64,000 bases of DNA from Bradyrhizobium_A sp052115025. GTDB taxonomy: Bacteria; Pseudomonadota; Alphaproteobacteria; Rhizobiales; Xanthobacteraceae. The stretch covers positions 1 through 64,000 of the forward strand of contig NZ_JBFRFW010000015.1 of assembly GCF_052115025.1 (NCBI RefSeq), given 5' to 3'. The notes under the pieces were generated by a model. The model did no database searches, was not told where the DNA came from, and was given only the letters and a program-made list of their open reading frames with translations. Below are positions 32,146 to 41,688 of the stretch, one piece after another; the stretch's first letter is position 1, and the number at the start of each line of letters is the position of its first letter. Position numbers and translations under genes: made by a program.

Positions 32146-32793
32146 TTAACGCCCTGCGGCCTTGCCGTCGATCAGTTGCTTGAGCCCGTCCCGGGCCGAT
32201 TTTGCATAGCCGCCATCGGACGGTCCAGCCGCGGGGGGCGGTGCCGCCGGGGCGGCATCGGTCTGTTCCTCGTCGGTCTTCGGCTTCTTCAACTTCTTCA
32301 AGATGGTGTTTTCAGGGTCGTCCGGCAAGAGCGACATCAGCCAGTCGCCGGTGCCCTGCAGCACCACGCGGGACTTGGCCGAGCGCACCCAGTCGGGCTG
32401 CTGCTTCTCGGGAACCAGCCAGACGAAGAACAGGAACGCGACCACGATGATCAGGAGGCCGCGGGCGAGGCCGAACAGGAAGCCGAGGGTGCGGTCCAGT
32501 GCCCCGATCCGGGAATCCAGGATCATGTCGGAGATGCGCACCGTGATGATCGACACCACGATCAGCGTGCCCAGGAACACGCCGGCGATCACGGCGACGG
32601 TCGCCACCGTATCGTTGTTGAAATAGGTCTTGGCGGTCGGCAGCAGCTTGTTGAACGCGTACAGCGTTGTCAGTGCGGCGATGCCCCAGGCGGCGATCGA
32701 CAGGATCTCGCGCATGAAGCCGCGGATCATCGCCAGCAGGCCGGAGATCAGCATCACGCCAAGGACAATGATATCGAGGAGGGTTATCGGCAT
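32146..32793 (-). CDS. cvpA: CvpA-family inner-membrane protein
   Basis: 215 residues with four hydrophobic helices in the first 120: 'ITLLDIIVLGVMLISGLLAM', then 'AWGIAALTTLYAF', 'VAVIAGVFLGTLIVVSII' and 'ARGLLIIVVAFLFFVWLV', and a charged cytoplasmic tail rich in Lys, Pro and Ala. The family is needed for colicin V production in Escherichia and is often cotranscribed with purF, as here. Start at 32793 because the family begins 'MPITLLD'; upstream frame has no homology. Confidence 0.9.
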   Translation of the reverse strand: MPITLLDIIVLGVMLISGLLAMIRGFMREILSIAAWGIAALTTLYAFNKLLPTAKTYFNNDTVATVAVIAGVFLGTLIVVSIITVRISDMILDSRIGALDRTLGFLFGLARGLLIIVVAFLFFVWLVPEKQQPDWVRSAKSRVVLQGTGDWLMSLLPDDPENTILKKLKKPKTDEEQTDAAPAAPPPAAGPSDGGYAKSARDGLKQLIDGKAAGR

Positions 32794-33036
32794 CGGCTGG
32801 TCAAGTCCGCTCTTGCATTCGACTCCTGCGAATCGGCTCCGCTGCGCCTCGTCAGGAGACGGCGATATGACATGTTCGGCAAGGCGGGGAAACCATACGG
32901 TCCCGCCCATCCCAACATTTCGATCACACCATTCGGATCACGTGAGTTAGATCGCCTGGCGTTCATCGATCGTGCGGGCGGCATCCGGTCGCGCGCCGGT
33001 TGTATAGCGGCGGCCAACGCCAGCGTCATCCGGGGT

Positions 33037-34491
33037 TTAGCCCTCGGAGCGGCGGATTTTGGCTGGTGTGGCATTTTTTCCCGCTGCGTCCGATGTGGTG
33101 CCTTTGCGGCCGACGCCGCGGGCGGCGATATCGGCCACGAGACTGGTGAGGGAGCCGACCTGGTTCAGGGAGAGGCCGGCGTCACCGGAGGCGTCGCCGC
33201 GGGCGGTCTCCGGAACCACGGCCTTGCCGAATCCGAGCTTGGCGGCCTCCTTGAGGCGGGCGGAGGCCTGCGCCACCGGGCGGACCGCCCCGGACAGCGA
33301 GATTTCGCCAAAATACACCGCGTCGGTCGGCAGCGGCACATGGGCCAGCGAGGAGACGAGGGCGGCAGCGGCGGCGAGGTCGGCAGCCGGCTCGTGGATA
33401 CGCAGCCCACCCGCGACATTGAGGTACACGTCATGGCCGCCGAGCTTGACGCCGCAATGGGCCTCCAGCACCGCCAGCACCATCGACAGGCGGCTCTGGT
33501 CCCAGCCCACCACAGCGCGGCGCGGCGTGCCGAGGGACGTCGGTGCAACCAGAGCCTGCAGTTCCACCAGCACCGGCCGGGTGCCTTCGATGCCCGCGAA
33601 CACCGCCGTGCCCGGGCTGCCGAGGTCGCGCTCCGACAGGAACAGCTCGGACGGGTTTGTGACCTCGCGCAGGCCAAGGCCGGTCATCTCGAACACGCCG
33701 ATCTCGTCGGTCGGCCCGAAGCGGTTCTTGACCGCGCGCAGCACGCGGAACTGCTGTGATCCCTCGCCCTCGAACGACAGCACGGCATCGACCATGTGCT
33801 CGACCACGCGGGGGCCGGCGATCTGGCCGTCCTTGGTGACATGGCCGACCAGGATCAGGGCGGTGCCGGACCTCTTGGCGAAGCGGATCAGCGCCTGCGC
33901 CGAGGCGCGCACCTGGGTGACGGTGCCCGGCGCCGACTCCACGGTGTCGGTCCACATGGTCTGGATGGAATCGATCACCACGAGGCGCGGCGTCGTGCCT
34001 TCCGAGAGCGTCGCGATGATGTCCTCGACGGAGGTCTCGGCGGCGAGCTGCACCGGTGCGTCGGCGAGGCCGAGGCGCGCGGCGCGCAGCCGCACCTGGG
34101 CGATCGCCTCTTCGCCGGAGATGTAGACCGAGCGATGGCCGGCACGCGCCATCAGGCTCGAGGCCTGGGTCAGCAGGGTCGACTTGCCGATGCCGGGATC
34201 GCCGCCGACCAGCAGCACCGAGCCGCGCACGAAGCCGCCGCCGGTGACGCGGTCGAGCTCGGCCATGCCGGACGGCAGGCGCGGTGCATCACGGCTTTCG
34301 CCGGCAAGACTCTCCAGATTGAAGGTCCGCCCCTTGCGCTTGGGGCGGATGCTCGCCGGCATGGTGGTGACGCCGCCGACATCTTCCTCGGCCAGCGTGT
34401 TCCACTCGCCGCAGGATTCACACTTGCCCTGCCAGCGCCCATAAGCGGCGCCACAGTTCTGGCAGACGAAGGAGAGAACGTTCTTGGCCAT
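33037..34491 (-). CDS. radA: DNA repair protein RadA
   Basis: 484 residues. The four-Cys zinc motif is near the start (CQNCGAAYGRWQGKCESC, Cys10 and Cys13, then Cys24 and Cys27). The RecA-like ATPase core has Walker A GGDPGIGKST, and the RadA-specific KNRFG motif is followed by 'PTDEIGVFEMTGLGL'. The C-terminal Lon-protease-like domain starts around 'ALVAPTSLGTPRRA' and lacks the catalytic Ser of Lon. It processes recombination intermediates by branch migration. The ATG at 34491 is the usual family start (MAKN). Confidence 0.95.
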   Translation of the reverse strand: MAKNVLSFVCQNCGAAYGRWQGKCESCGEWNTLAEEDVGGVTTMPASIRPKRKGRTFNLESLAGESRDAPRLPSGMAELDRVTGGGFVRGSVLLVGGDPGIGKSTLLTQASSLMARAGHRSVYISGEEAIAQVRLRAARLGLADAPVQLAAETSVEDIIATLSEGTTPRLVVIDSIQTMWTDTVESAPGTVTQVRASAQALIRFAKRSGTALILVGHVTKDGQIAGPRVVEHMVDAVLSFEGEGSQQFRVLRAVKNRFGPTDEIGVFEMTGLGLREVTNPSELFLSERDLGSPGTAVFAGIEGTRPVLVELQALVAPTSLGTPRRAVVGWDQSRLSMVLAVLEAHCGVKLGGHDVYLNVAGGLRIHEPAADLAAAAALVSSLAHVPLPTDAVYFGEISLSGAVRPVAQASARLKEAAKLGFGKAVVPETARGDASGDAGLSLNQVGSLTSLVADIAARGVGRKGTTSDAAGKNATPAKIRRSEG

Positions 34492-34583
34492 GGAGGGGAG
34501 ATTCGCTCAGAAGGCGTGGGCGGCATTCCATAGCATGGAAAGGCCGGAGACGATCATCAAACCGTCCATGATCGGAGCGAGAG

Positions 34584-34611
34584 CTTGCGGCGGCCGGGTG
34601 GCCGCCGCAAG
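34584..34611 (-). terminator. Hairpin just after the DAHP synthase gene
   Basis: On the plus strand CTTGCGGCGGCC (34584-34595) and GGCCGCCGCAAG (34600-34611) form a perfect 12-bp stem over GGGT, 6 bases after the stop codon of the leftward DAHP synthase. The trailing bases on the minus strand are CTCTCGCTCC, a weak U-tract, so termination may be incomplete. Confidence 0.6.
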
Positions 34612-34617
34612 ACGGCC

Positions 34618-35700
34618 TCAGGCGCCGACCTTCACGGCCCGGCGATTGGTCGCCCGCCGCTGCTCGACGGCGATTGCGAGGCGCTCCAGCACCAACACCG
34701 TGTCGTCCCAGCCGATGCAGCCATCGGTGATGCTCTGGCCATAGGTGAGGGGCTTGCCGGGCTCCTGATCCTGGCGGCCGGCGACAAGATTGCTTTCGAC
34801 CATCACGCCCATGATGCGGGTATCGCCGGCGGCGATCTGGGACGCGATATCGTCGATCACCAGGGGCTGGCGCTCGGGCTTCTTGGAGCTGTTGGCATGG
34901 CTGGCATCGATCATCACCATCGGCGCGAGGCCGGCCTTCGCGATCTCGGCGCAGGCCGTCTCGACGCTTGCCGCATCATAGTTGGGGACCTTTCCGCCGC
35001 GCAGGATGACATGGCAATCGCCGTTGCCCGTCGTCGTGGCGATGGCCGAGCGGCCGTCCTTCATCACCGCCATGAAGTGATGCGGCTGCGAGGCCGATTT
35101 CACCGCGTCGACGGCGATGCGGACATTGCCGTCGGTGCCGTTCTTGAAGCCGACCGGGCAGCTGAGGCCCGAGGCGAGCTCGCGATGGATCTGGCTCTCG
35201 GTGGTGCGGGCGCCGATGGCGCCCCACGCGACGAGGTCGGCGATGTACTGAGGCGTGGTCATGTCGAGGAACTCGCAGGCCGCCGGAAGCCCGAGATGAT
35301 TGATGTCGAGCAGCAGTTTGCGGGCGATGCGCAGCCCCTTGTCGATGTGGAAGCTGCCGTCGAGATCGGGATCGTTGATCAGGCCCTTCCACCCCACCGT
35401 GGTGCGCGGCTTTTCGAAATAGACGCGCATGATGATGTCCAGCGATGGCTGCAAGCGGTTGCGCAGCGCAACAAGACGTGAGGCATAGTCGAGGGCGGCA
35501 ACCGGATCGTGGATCGAACAGGGGCCGATGACGACGGCGAGACGATCGTCATGGCCATGCAGGATGGCGTGGAAGGCGTCGCGCGCGCCGGCGACGACAC
35601 GGGTCGCCTCCAGCGTCCGCGGATGCTCGCGCATCACCTCCGCAGAGGGCGCTAACGGTTTGATCTCACGGATACGGACATCGTCGGTGGTGCTCAACAT
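34618..35700 (-). CDS. aroG: 3-deoxy-7-phosphoheptulonate (DAHP) synthase, class I (AroG/AroF type)
   Basis: 360 residues, TIM-barrel enzyme condensing phosphoenolpyruvate and erythrose-4-phosphate in the first step of the shikimate pathway. Class I landmarks are 'VVIGPCSIHDPVAALDYA' with the metal-binding Cys, 'MRVYFEKPRTTVGWKGLIND', 'GARTTESQIHRELASGLSCP', 'GFKNGTDGN', and MVMIDASHANSSKK. This is the form that Escherichia feedback-inhibits by aromatic amino acids. The ATG at 35700 follows a leader with an attenuator-type terminator and an aromatic-rich leader peptide (35745-35916), so expression is probably set by charged Phe/Tyr/Trp tRNA levels. Confidence 0.95.
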   Translation of the reverse strand: MLSTTDDVRIREIKPLAPSAEVMREHPRTLEATRVVAGARDAFHAILHGHDDRLAVVIGPCSIHDPVAALDYASRLVALRNRLQPSLDIIMRVYFEKPRTTVGWKGLINDPDLDGSFHIDKGLRIARKLLLDINHLGLPAACEFLDMTTPQYIADLVAWGAIGARTTESQIHRELASGLSCPVGFKNGTDGNVRIAVDAVKSASQPHHFMAVMKDGRSAIATTTGNGDCHVILRGGKVPNYDAASVETACAEIAKAGLAPMVMIDASHANSSKKPERQPLVIDDIASQIAAGDTRIMGVMVESNLVAGRQDQEPGKPLTYGQSITDGCIGWDDTVLVLERLAIAVEQRRATNRRAVKVGA

Positions 35701-35744
35701 GCCTGGGGCTCCCTTGGCGGTCTGGGTCTTCCGGCTGGCGGCAC

Positions 35745-35771
35745 AAAAAAACCGCCAGACGGCTGGCGGTT
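35745..35771 (-). terminator. Rho-independent attenuator terminator in the DAHP synthase leader
   Basis: On the minus strand AACCGCCAG (35771-35763) and CTGGCGGTT (35758-35750) form a 9-bp stem over CCGT, followed by further Ts to 35745. It lies 26 bases after the stop of the leader peptide and 44 bases before the DAHP synthase ATG. The GGCGG inside the leader peptide (35825-35821) is complementary to the CCGCC of this stem and could form an alternative antiterminator. Confidence 0.85.
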
Positions 35772-35797
35772 GTTCGGGACTTGATTTGCTGCAATCC

Positions 35798-35881
35798 TCA
35801 GATCGAGCGCACCCCTACCTCCGCCGGCGGCCTGCGAAAGCCAAAATACCAATAAAAGCTCGGGGCGGATGCAAAGGTCAT
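35798..35881 (-). CDS. Aromatic-amino-acid leader peptide of the DAHP synthase gene
   Basis: A 27-residue open frame (ATG 35881, TGA 35800-35798) containing MTFASAPSFYWYFGFRRP. Seven of its residues are aromatic, with the run FYWYF at positions 9-13. Ribosome stalling at uncharged Phe, Tyr or Trp tRNA would change the folding of the message and let RNA polymerase pass the terminator at 35771-35745. A -10 element TTATAT ends 7 bases before the ATG, so the transcript probably begins at or near it, making a leaderless peptide, as known for trpL in Sinorhizobium. A 9-base longer start at 35890 (MWI) lies in the -10 element and is less likely. Confidence 0.75.
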   Translation of the reverse strand: MTFASAPSFYWYFGFRRPPAEVGVRSI

Positions 35882-35888
35882 GATCCAC

Positions 35889-35916
35889 ATATAAGGGGCC
35901 GTCGCCGGTTTGTCAC
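35889..35916 (-). promoter_or_regulatory. Promoter of the attenuated DAHP synthase transcript
   Basis: On the minus strand GTGACA (35916-35911) and TTATAT (35894-35889) are spaced 16 bases apart. A start 7-8 bases after the -10 would coincide with the leader peptide ATG at 35881. The -10 element stands out in GC-rich sequence. The gap from here to 36059, next to the rightward NHL gene, holds nothing else that I can name. Confidence 0.55.
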
Positions 35917-36059
35917 GGGTCTTTTCCGCGGCGGCCGTGATGGCCTAGGCTCGGCCGGCCGGACCGGTGTTTCCCGCGCGTGAGGTCGCCGGCCGGCGCC
36001 ATCAACGACCGCGCAGCATGGCTTGAGCCAGCGTGACGCGGCGACAGGGAGTAACGCCG

Positions 36060-37136
36060 ATGAGATGGATGACCACGCTGTTCGGCCTGCTGCTGGTGAC
36101 CGCGGCCCATGCCGCCGACACTCCAAAATTCAAGGTCGATCCGTTCTGGCCGAAGCCGCTGCCCAACAACTGGATCATGGGACAGGCGGCCGGCGTCGCG
36201 GTGGACGAGCAGGATCACGTCTGGGTGGTGCAGCGGCCGCGCACGCTGACCGACGACGAGCGGGCCGCCAGCCTGTCGCCGCCGCCGACCAAGTGCTGCT
36301 TGCCGGCGCCGTCGGTGATGGAGTTCGACCAGGAGGGCAATCTGCTGCGGGCGTGGGGCGGCAACGGCAGCGGCTTTGACTGGCCCGAGAACGAGCATGG
36401 CATCTACATCGATCCCAAGGGCTTCGTCTGGCTCGCGGGCAACGGCAACCGCGACGGCCAGATCCTGAAATTCACCAAGGACGGCAAGTTCGTGATGCAG
36501 ATCGGCAAGGCCGGCGAGCAGACCAACAGCCAGGACACCACGCGGCTCGGCAAGCCCGCCAACATGACGCTCGATGCCGCCGCCAACGAGCTGTTTGTCG
36601 CCGACGGTTACTACAATCACCGCATCATCGTGTTCGATGCGGACAGCGGAGCCTTCAAGCGGATGTGGGGCGCCTATGGCAAGCCGCCGACCGACGACAA
36701 GGTGCCGCCCTATGATCCGGCGGCGGCGGCGTCGCAGCAGTTCGCCAATCCCGTGCACTGCGTGCGCATCGCCAGGGACGGCCTGGTCTACGTCTGCGAC
36801 CGCACCAACGATCGCATCCAGGTGTTCCGCAAGGACGGCAGCTTCGTGAAGGAGATGTTCGTCGAGAAGAACACCCGCGCCAACGGCTCGGTGTGGGACC
36901 TGGAGATCTGGAACGATGCCGACCAGTCGTTCCTGATCAATGCCGACGGCGCCAACAACGAGGTGCGCACGCTCAAGCGCGACAGCGGCGAGGTCGTCGG
37001 ACGCTTCGGCCGCAACGGCCGCATGGCCGGCGACTTCCACTGGGTGCACAACCTCGCGATCGACTCCCACGGCAACATCTTCACCACCGAGGTCGATACC
37101 GGCAAGCGAGCGCAGAAGTTCGTGCTGCAGCGCTGA
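36060..37136 (+). CDS. Periplasmic NHL-repeat (6-bladed beta-propeller) protein
   Basis: 358 residues with a signal peptide (MTTLFGLLLVTAAHAA, cleaved after HAA). NHL-type propeller blades follow: 'WIMGQAAGVAVDEQDHVWVV', 'GIYIDPKGFVWLAGNGN', 'NMTLDAAANELFVADGYYNH', 'VHCVRIARDGLVYVCDRTND' and 'VHNLAIDSHGNIFTTEVDTG'. Two Cys in KCCLPAP are next to each other. The six-bladed type is found in exported enzymes and binding proteins, such as peptidyl-alpha-hydroxyglycine lyase relatives, but no catalytic set is clear. ATG 36060 has a ribosome site (caggga). Confidence 0.87.
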   Translation: MRWMTTLFGLLLVTAAHAADTPKFKVDPFWPKPLPNNWIMGQAAGVAVDEQDHVWVVQRPRTLTDDERAASLSPPPTKCCLPAPSVMEFDQEGNLLRAWGGNGSGFDWPENEHGIYIDPKGFVWLAGNGNRDGQILKFTKDGKFVMQIGKAGEQTNSQDTTRLGKPANMTLDAAANELFVADGYYNHRIIVFDADSGAFKRMWGAYGKPPTDDKVPPYDPAAAASQQFANPVHCVRIARDGLVYVCDRTNDRIQVFRKDGSFVKEMFVEKNTRANGSVWDLEIWNDADQSFLINADGANNEVRTLKRDSGEVVGRFGRNGRMAGDFHWVHNLAIDSHGNIFTTEVDTGKRAQKFVLQR

Positions 37137-37154
37137 AGCGACGCGGCGGGGGCC

Positions 37155-38336
37155 TCAGGGCTTGCCGCCGCGATAGACCCGCGCGAAGCGGTGGCCGAGG
37201 CTGGTCAGCACCTCATAACCGATGGTGCCGAAGTGGTGGCCGAGCTCGTCCACCGTGATGCCTTCGCCGATCAGCGTCACGAGATGGCCGCGGCGCACGG
37301 CGTTCGGCGGCAGCTCGGTGATGTCGACGGCGAGCAGGTCCATCGAGATGCGGCCGGCGACGGGGCAGCGACGTCCGGCCACCACCGCCTCGGCGCTGCG
37401 CACGCCGTCGACGCCGCCGGCGGCGCGGAAATAGCCGTCGGCATAGCCGGCGGCGACGATCGCAAGGCGGGTGGGACGGCGCGCCGTCCAGGTCGCGCCG
37501 TAGCCGATGGTGTCGCCGCGCTCGACATGGCGGACCTGCACGATGCGGGCCTTGAGGTTGACCACTGGCTGCATCGGGTTGTCCGCTTCCGGCGTCGGAT
37601 TGACGCCGTAAAGCGCGGCGCCCGGGCGAACCATATCGAACTGGTATTGCGGGCCGAGAAAGATGCCGGAGGACGCGGCGAGCGACGTCGGGATGCCGGA
37701 GAAGGCCTGCGCGATCTCGTGGAATGCGGCAAGTTGCCTGGCGTTCAGCGGATGTCCCAGCATCTCGGCGCAGGCGAGGTGGCTGATCACCAGCGTGAAG
37801 CCATGACTGCCGCTCCTGACGCGCGGCAGGAGGCTTTGCGCCTCGGTCATGGTGAGGCCGAGCCGGTTCATGCCGGTGTCGACATGCAGCGCGGCGCCGC
37901 CGGTCCAGCCGGTGCGGCGACAGAAGGCGTCCCACTCGGCGAGCTCGGCGAGATCGCCGATCACCGGGCGGGCATTGATCTCGGCGAACACTTCGGCGGT
38001 GCCGACGAGGCAGCCGTCGAGCACATAGATGGTCGCCGATTTGGCGGCGGCGCGCGCTGCGCGGGCTTCGTTCAGGGTGGCGACGAAGAAGGTCTTGCAG
38101 CCGGCGGCGGCGAGGGCGGTCGCGACGGCAGGCAGGCCGCAGCCATAGGCGTCGGCCTTGACCACGGCGGCGCATTCGGCCGGCACGGAGCGGCTTTCGA
38201 GTTTGCGCCAGTTGCCGACCAGCGCCTCGAGGTCGATGCTGAGGATGCCGGTCTGCGCCGACAGCGATACGCTGTCGATGCTTTCGAGCGCGATCGCCCG
38301 GTGGGAGCTGGCGGCGTGCTGGTCAGGCGCGGTCAT
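37155..38336 (-). CDS. alr: Alanine racemase
   Basis: 393 residues. The PLP Lys60 lies in AAVVKADAYGCGLP. 'HVDTGMNRLGLTMTEA' and 'VRPGAALYGVNPTPEAD' are the usual barrel segments, and 'TIGYGATWTARRPTRLAIVA' precedes the catalytic Tyr region of the second domain. The enzyme makes D-alanine for peptidoglycan. The leftward gene lies just downstream of dnaB (147 bases), as in Bradyrhizobium-type genomes. An extended N-terminus of about 30 residues precedes the first strand; no ribosome site marks the start clearly. Confidence 0.93.
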   Translation of the reverse strand: MTAPDQHAASSHRAIALESIDSVSLSAQTGILSIDLEALVGNWRKLESRSVPAECAAVVKADAYGCGLPAVATALAAAGCKTFFVATLNEARAARAAAKSATIYVLDGCLVGTAEVFAEINARPVIGDLAELAEWDAFCRRTGWTGGAALHVDTGMNRLGLTMTEAQSLLPRVRSGSHGFTLVISHLACAEMLGHPLNARQLAAFHEIAQAFSGIPTSLAASSGIFLGPQYQFDMVRPGAALYGVNPTPEADNPMQPVVNLKARIVQVRHVERGDTIGYGATWTARRPTRLAIVAAGYADGYFRAAGGVDGVRSAEAVVAGRRCPVAGRISMDLLAVDITELPPNAVRRGHLVTLIGEGITVDELGHHFGTIGYEVLTSLGHRFARVYRGGKP

Positions 38337-38483
38337 CGTGCGAAGATCCGAATGCGCGATGCGGAGGATACTGTGCGCAGCTGACCCACACCATACGCGG
38401 CAGCGTCTGGCGGTTCAACCGCAGGCGAAGTGGTGGATCCGACGTCGCTTGGATGGCCGCGCGCCGAAAATTCAATTCGCGAC

Positions 38484-40031
<1,548 letters not shown>

Positions 40032-40177
40032 CCGGCGCCTCCGCTCCGGAAGAGAGGGGATCCGTCTTATGCCCGATTCTCACAACGTCGCGGCGGTAAA
40101 GCCGACCCGCGTCGACCGCGGGACTCAACGCATGATCTGCGTCGCCCGCGGTTCCAGACCATGCTGCCGGAGGGGCG

Positions 40178-41428
40178 CTACTCGCCGGCGAGTTGCAGCT
40201 TCGGCCCGCAGTTGCGCTCGATGGCGCGCAGCCGGCTCTCTTCCCTCAAGATGTAGTCACGGGTGATCGGCACGACACCCTGCCGCTTGGTGAGCTGGAT
40301 CTGGAACACCATGTTGTTCTGCTTGCGGAACGACATTTCGGAGGAGGCGAGGTAGAACTCCCACATTCGGACGAAACGCGCGTCATAGAGCTGCTCGGCC
40401 TCCTCGCGGCGGGCCAGGAAGCGCTCGCGCCAGGCCTTGAGCGTCTCGGCATAGTGCAGCCGCAGGATCTCGATGTCGGTCACCAGGAGGCCGGCACGCT
40501 CGATCGCCGGCAGCACCTCGGACAATGCCGGGATGTAGCCGCCCGGGAAGATGTATCTGGCGATCCACGGGTTGGTGATGCCGGGGCCTTCCGAGCGTCC
40601 AATCGAATGCAGCAGCATCACGCCATCGTGACTGAGCAGCTCGGCGCAGCGCTTGAAGAAGCGGTCGTAGTAGTCGAGCCCGACATGCTCAAACATGCCC
40701 ACTGACACGATCCGGTCGAACGGGCCGGGGATGTCACGATAGTCCTGCAGCAGGAAGCGGGCACGCTGCGACAGCTTCTTTTCCGCGGCGCGCGCATTGG
40801 AGATGGCGAGTTGCTCTTCCGACAGGGTGACGCCGGTGACATCGGCGCCAGCCATCTCGGCGAGGTAGAGCCCAAGGCCGCCCCAGCCCGAGCCGATGTC
40901 GAGCACCCGTTGATCGTCCGACAGCACGAGCTTGGCGGCGATATGTCGCTTCTTGGCGAGCTGGGCGTCGTCGAGGGTGGAGTCGGGAGTTTCGAAATAG
41001 GCGCAGCTGTACTGCTTGTCGGCGTCGAGAAACAGGGAATAGAGTCGGCCGTCGAGGTCATAGTGATGAGCGATGTTGCGCCTGGAGCGGCCGCGCGGAT
41101 TGAACTGCTGCAGGTGTCGCATCAGGTAGCGCGTCAGCCACTGTAGCTTGGCCCAGCGCGGCACCGCGTCGGGCTGGTCGAGCGCGATGGCGAGCACGTC
41201 GGCGATCGAGCCTTGTTCGACCGTGAGCTGGCCATCCATGTAGATTTCGCCAAAGGCGAGCTCGGGGTCGAGAATGAGACGCCGTTCGGCCTCCCTGGTC
41301 AGAAATCGGATGGCGGCCGGGAGGCCCGTGCCGTCACCGCACGTAAAGCGGTTGCCATCTGCCGCGATCACGGTCAGGGAACCGCGCTGGATGAATCTGT
41401 CGAGAACGAATTTCAGTAAACTGCTCAT
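40178..41428 (-). CDS. cfa: Cyclopropane-fatty-acyl-phospholipid synthase
   Basis: 416 residues. The SAM-dependent C-terminal methyltransferase has VLDIGSGWGGLGLYLAEMAG, 'DRIVSVGMFEHVGLDYYDRF' and 'YIFPGGYIPALSEVLPAIER', the CFA synthase signature; the N-terminal part is the sterol-carrier-like domain beginning 'SSLLKFVLDRFIQRGS'. It methylenates double bonds of membrane phospholipids, usually in stationary phase or stress. The start at 41428 is preferred over a longer frame. A palindrome at 41611-41626 lies between it and the divergent gene. Confidence 0.94.
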   Translation of the reverse strand: MSSLLKFVLDRFIQRGSLTVIAADGNRFTCGDGTGLPAAIRFLTREAERRLILDPELAFGEIYMDGQLTVEQGSIADVLAIALDQPDAVPRWAKLQWLTRYLMRHLQQFNPRGRSRRNIAHHYDLDGRLYSLFLDADKQYSCAYFETPDSTLDDAQLAKKRHIAAKLVLSDDQRVLDIGSGWGGLGLYLAEMAGADVTGVTLSEEQLAISNARAAEKKLSQRARFLLQDYRDIPGPFDRIVSVGMFEHVGLDYYDRFFKRCAELLSHDGVMLLHSIGRSEGPGITNPWIARYIFPGGYIPALSEVLPAIERAGLLVTDIEILRLHYAETLKAWRERFLARREEAEQLYDARFVRMWEFYLASSEMSFRKQNNMVFQIQLTKRQGVVPITRDYILREESRLRAIERNCGPKLQLAGE

Positions 41429-41610
41429 CGTCGCCACCCAATGATGAGCGCAGGCGGACTCCAGCTCCGCGACTGCGCGGACTTTCAATCCTTTCCAAGG
41501 TCCCCCGGATTGACCTTTAGGTATTTAAGCATGGGTCCCCGCTATCACCAATGCGCGGGGAACAAGGCGGATAGAACCTGGCAGAGCCTGGCAATAGCGG
41601 CGATGTGTTG

Positions 41611-41626
41611 ATGGAAGTGCTTCCAT
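41611..41626. promoter_or_regulatory. Near-perfect palindrome in the cfa divergent promoter region
   Basis: ATGGAAG-TG-CTTCCAT is a 7-2-7 inverted repeat in the 260-base gap between cfa and the CxxCH protein gene. A second inverted repeat, TCCCCGC (41536-41542) with GCGGGGA (41555-41561), lies closer to cfa. Either could bind a regulator or form a stem in the transcript. No partner regulator is evident. Confidence 0.35.
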
Positions 41627-41688
41627 TCGCCGGATAATCGGCTAAATCTGTTGCCCGAAACGAGCCATTTTCCGCATCGGAGGATTGA

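Noticed and set aside
30632..32149. A 505-codon open frame antisense to purF
   Set aside because: No homology pattern; purF is certain.
35881..35890. Leader peptide starting at 35890 with MWI
   Set aside because: This ATG lies in the -10 element, so it would be outside the transcript if the promoter is right; 35881 is preferred.
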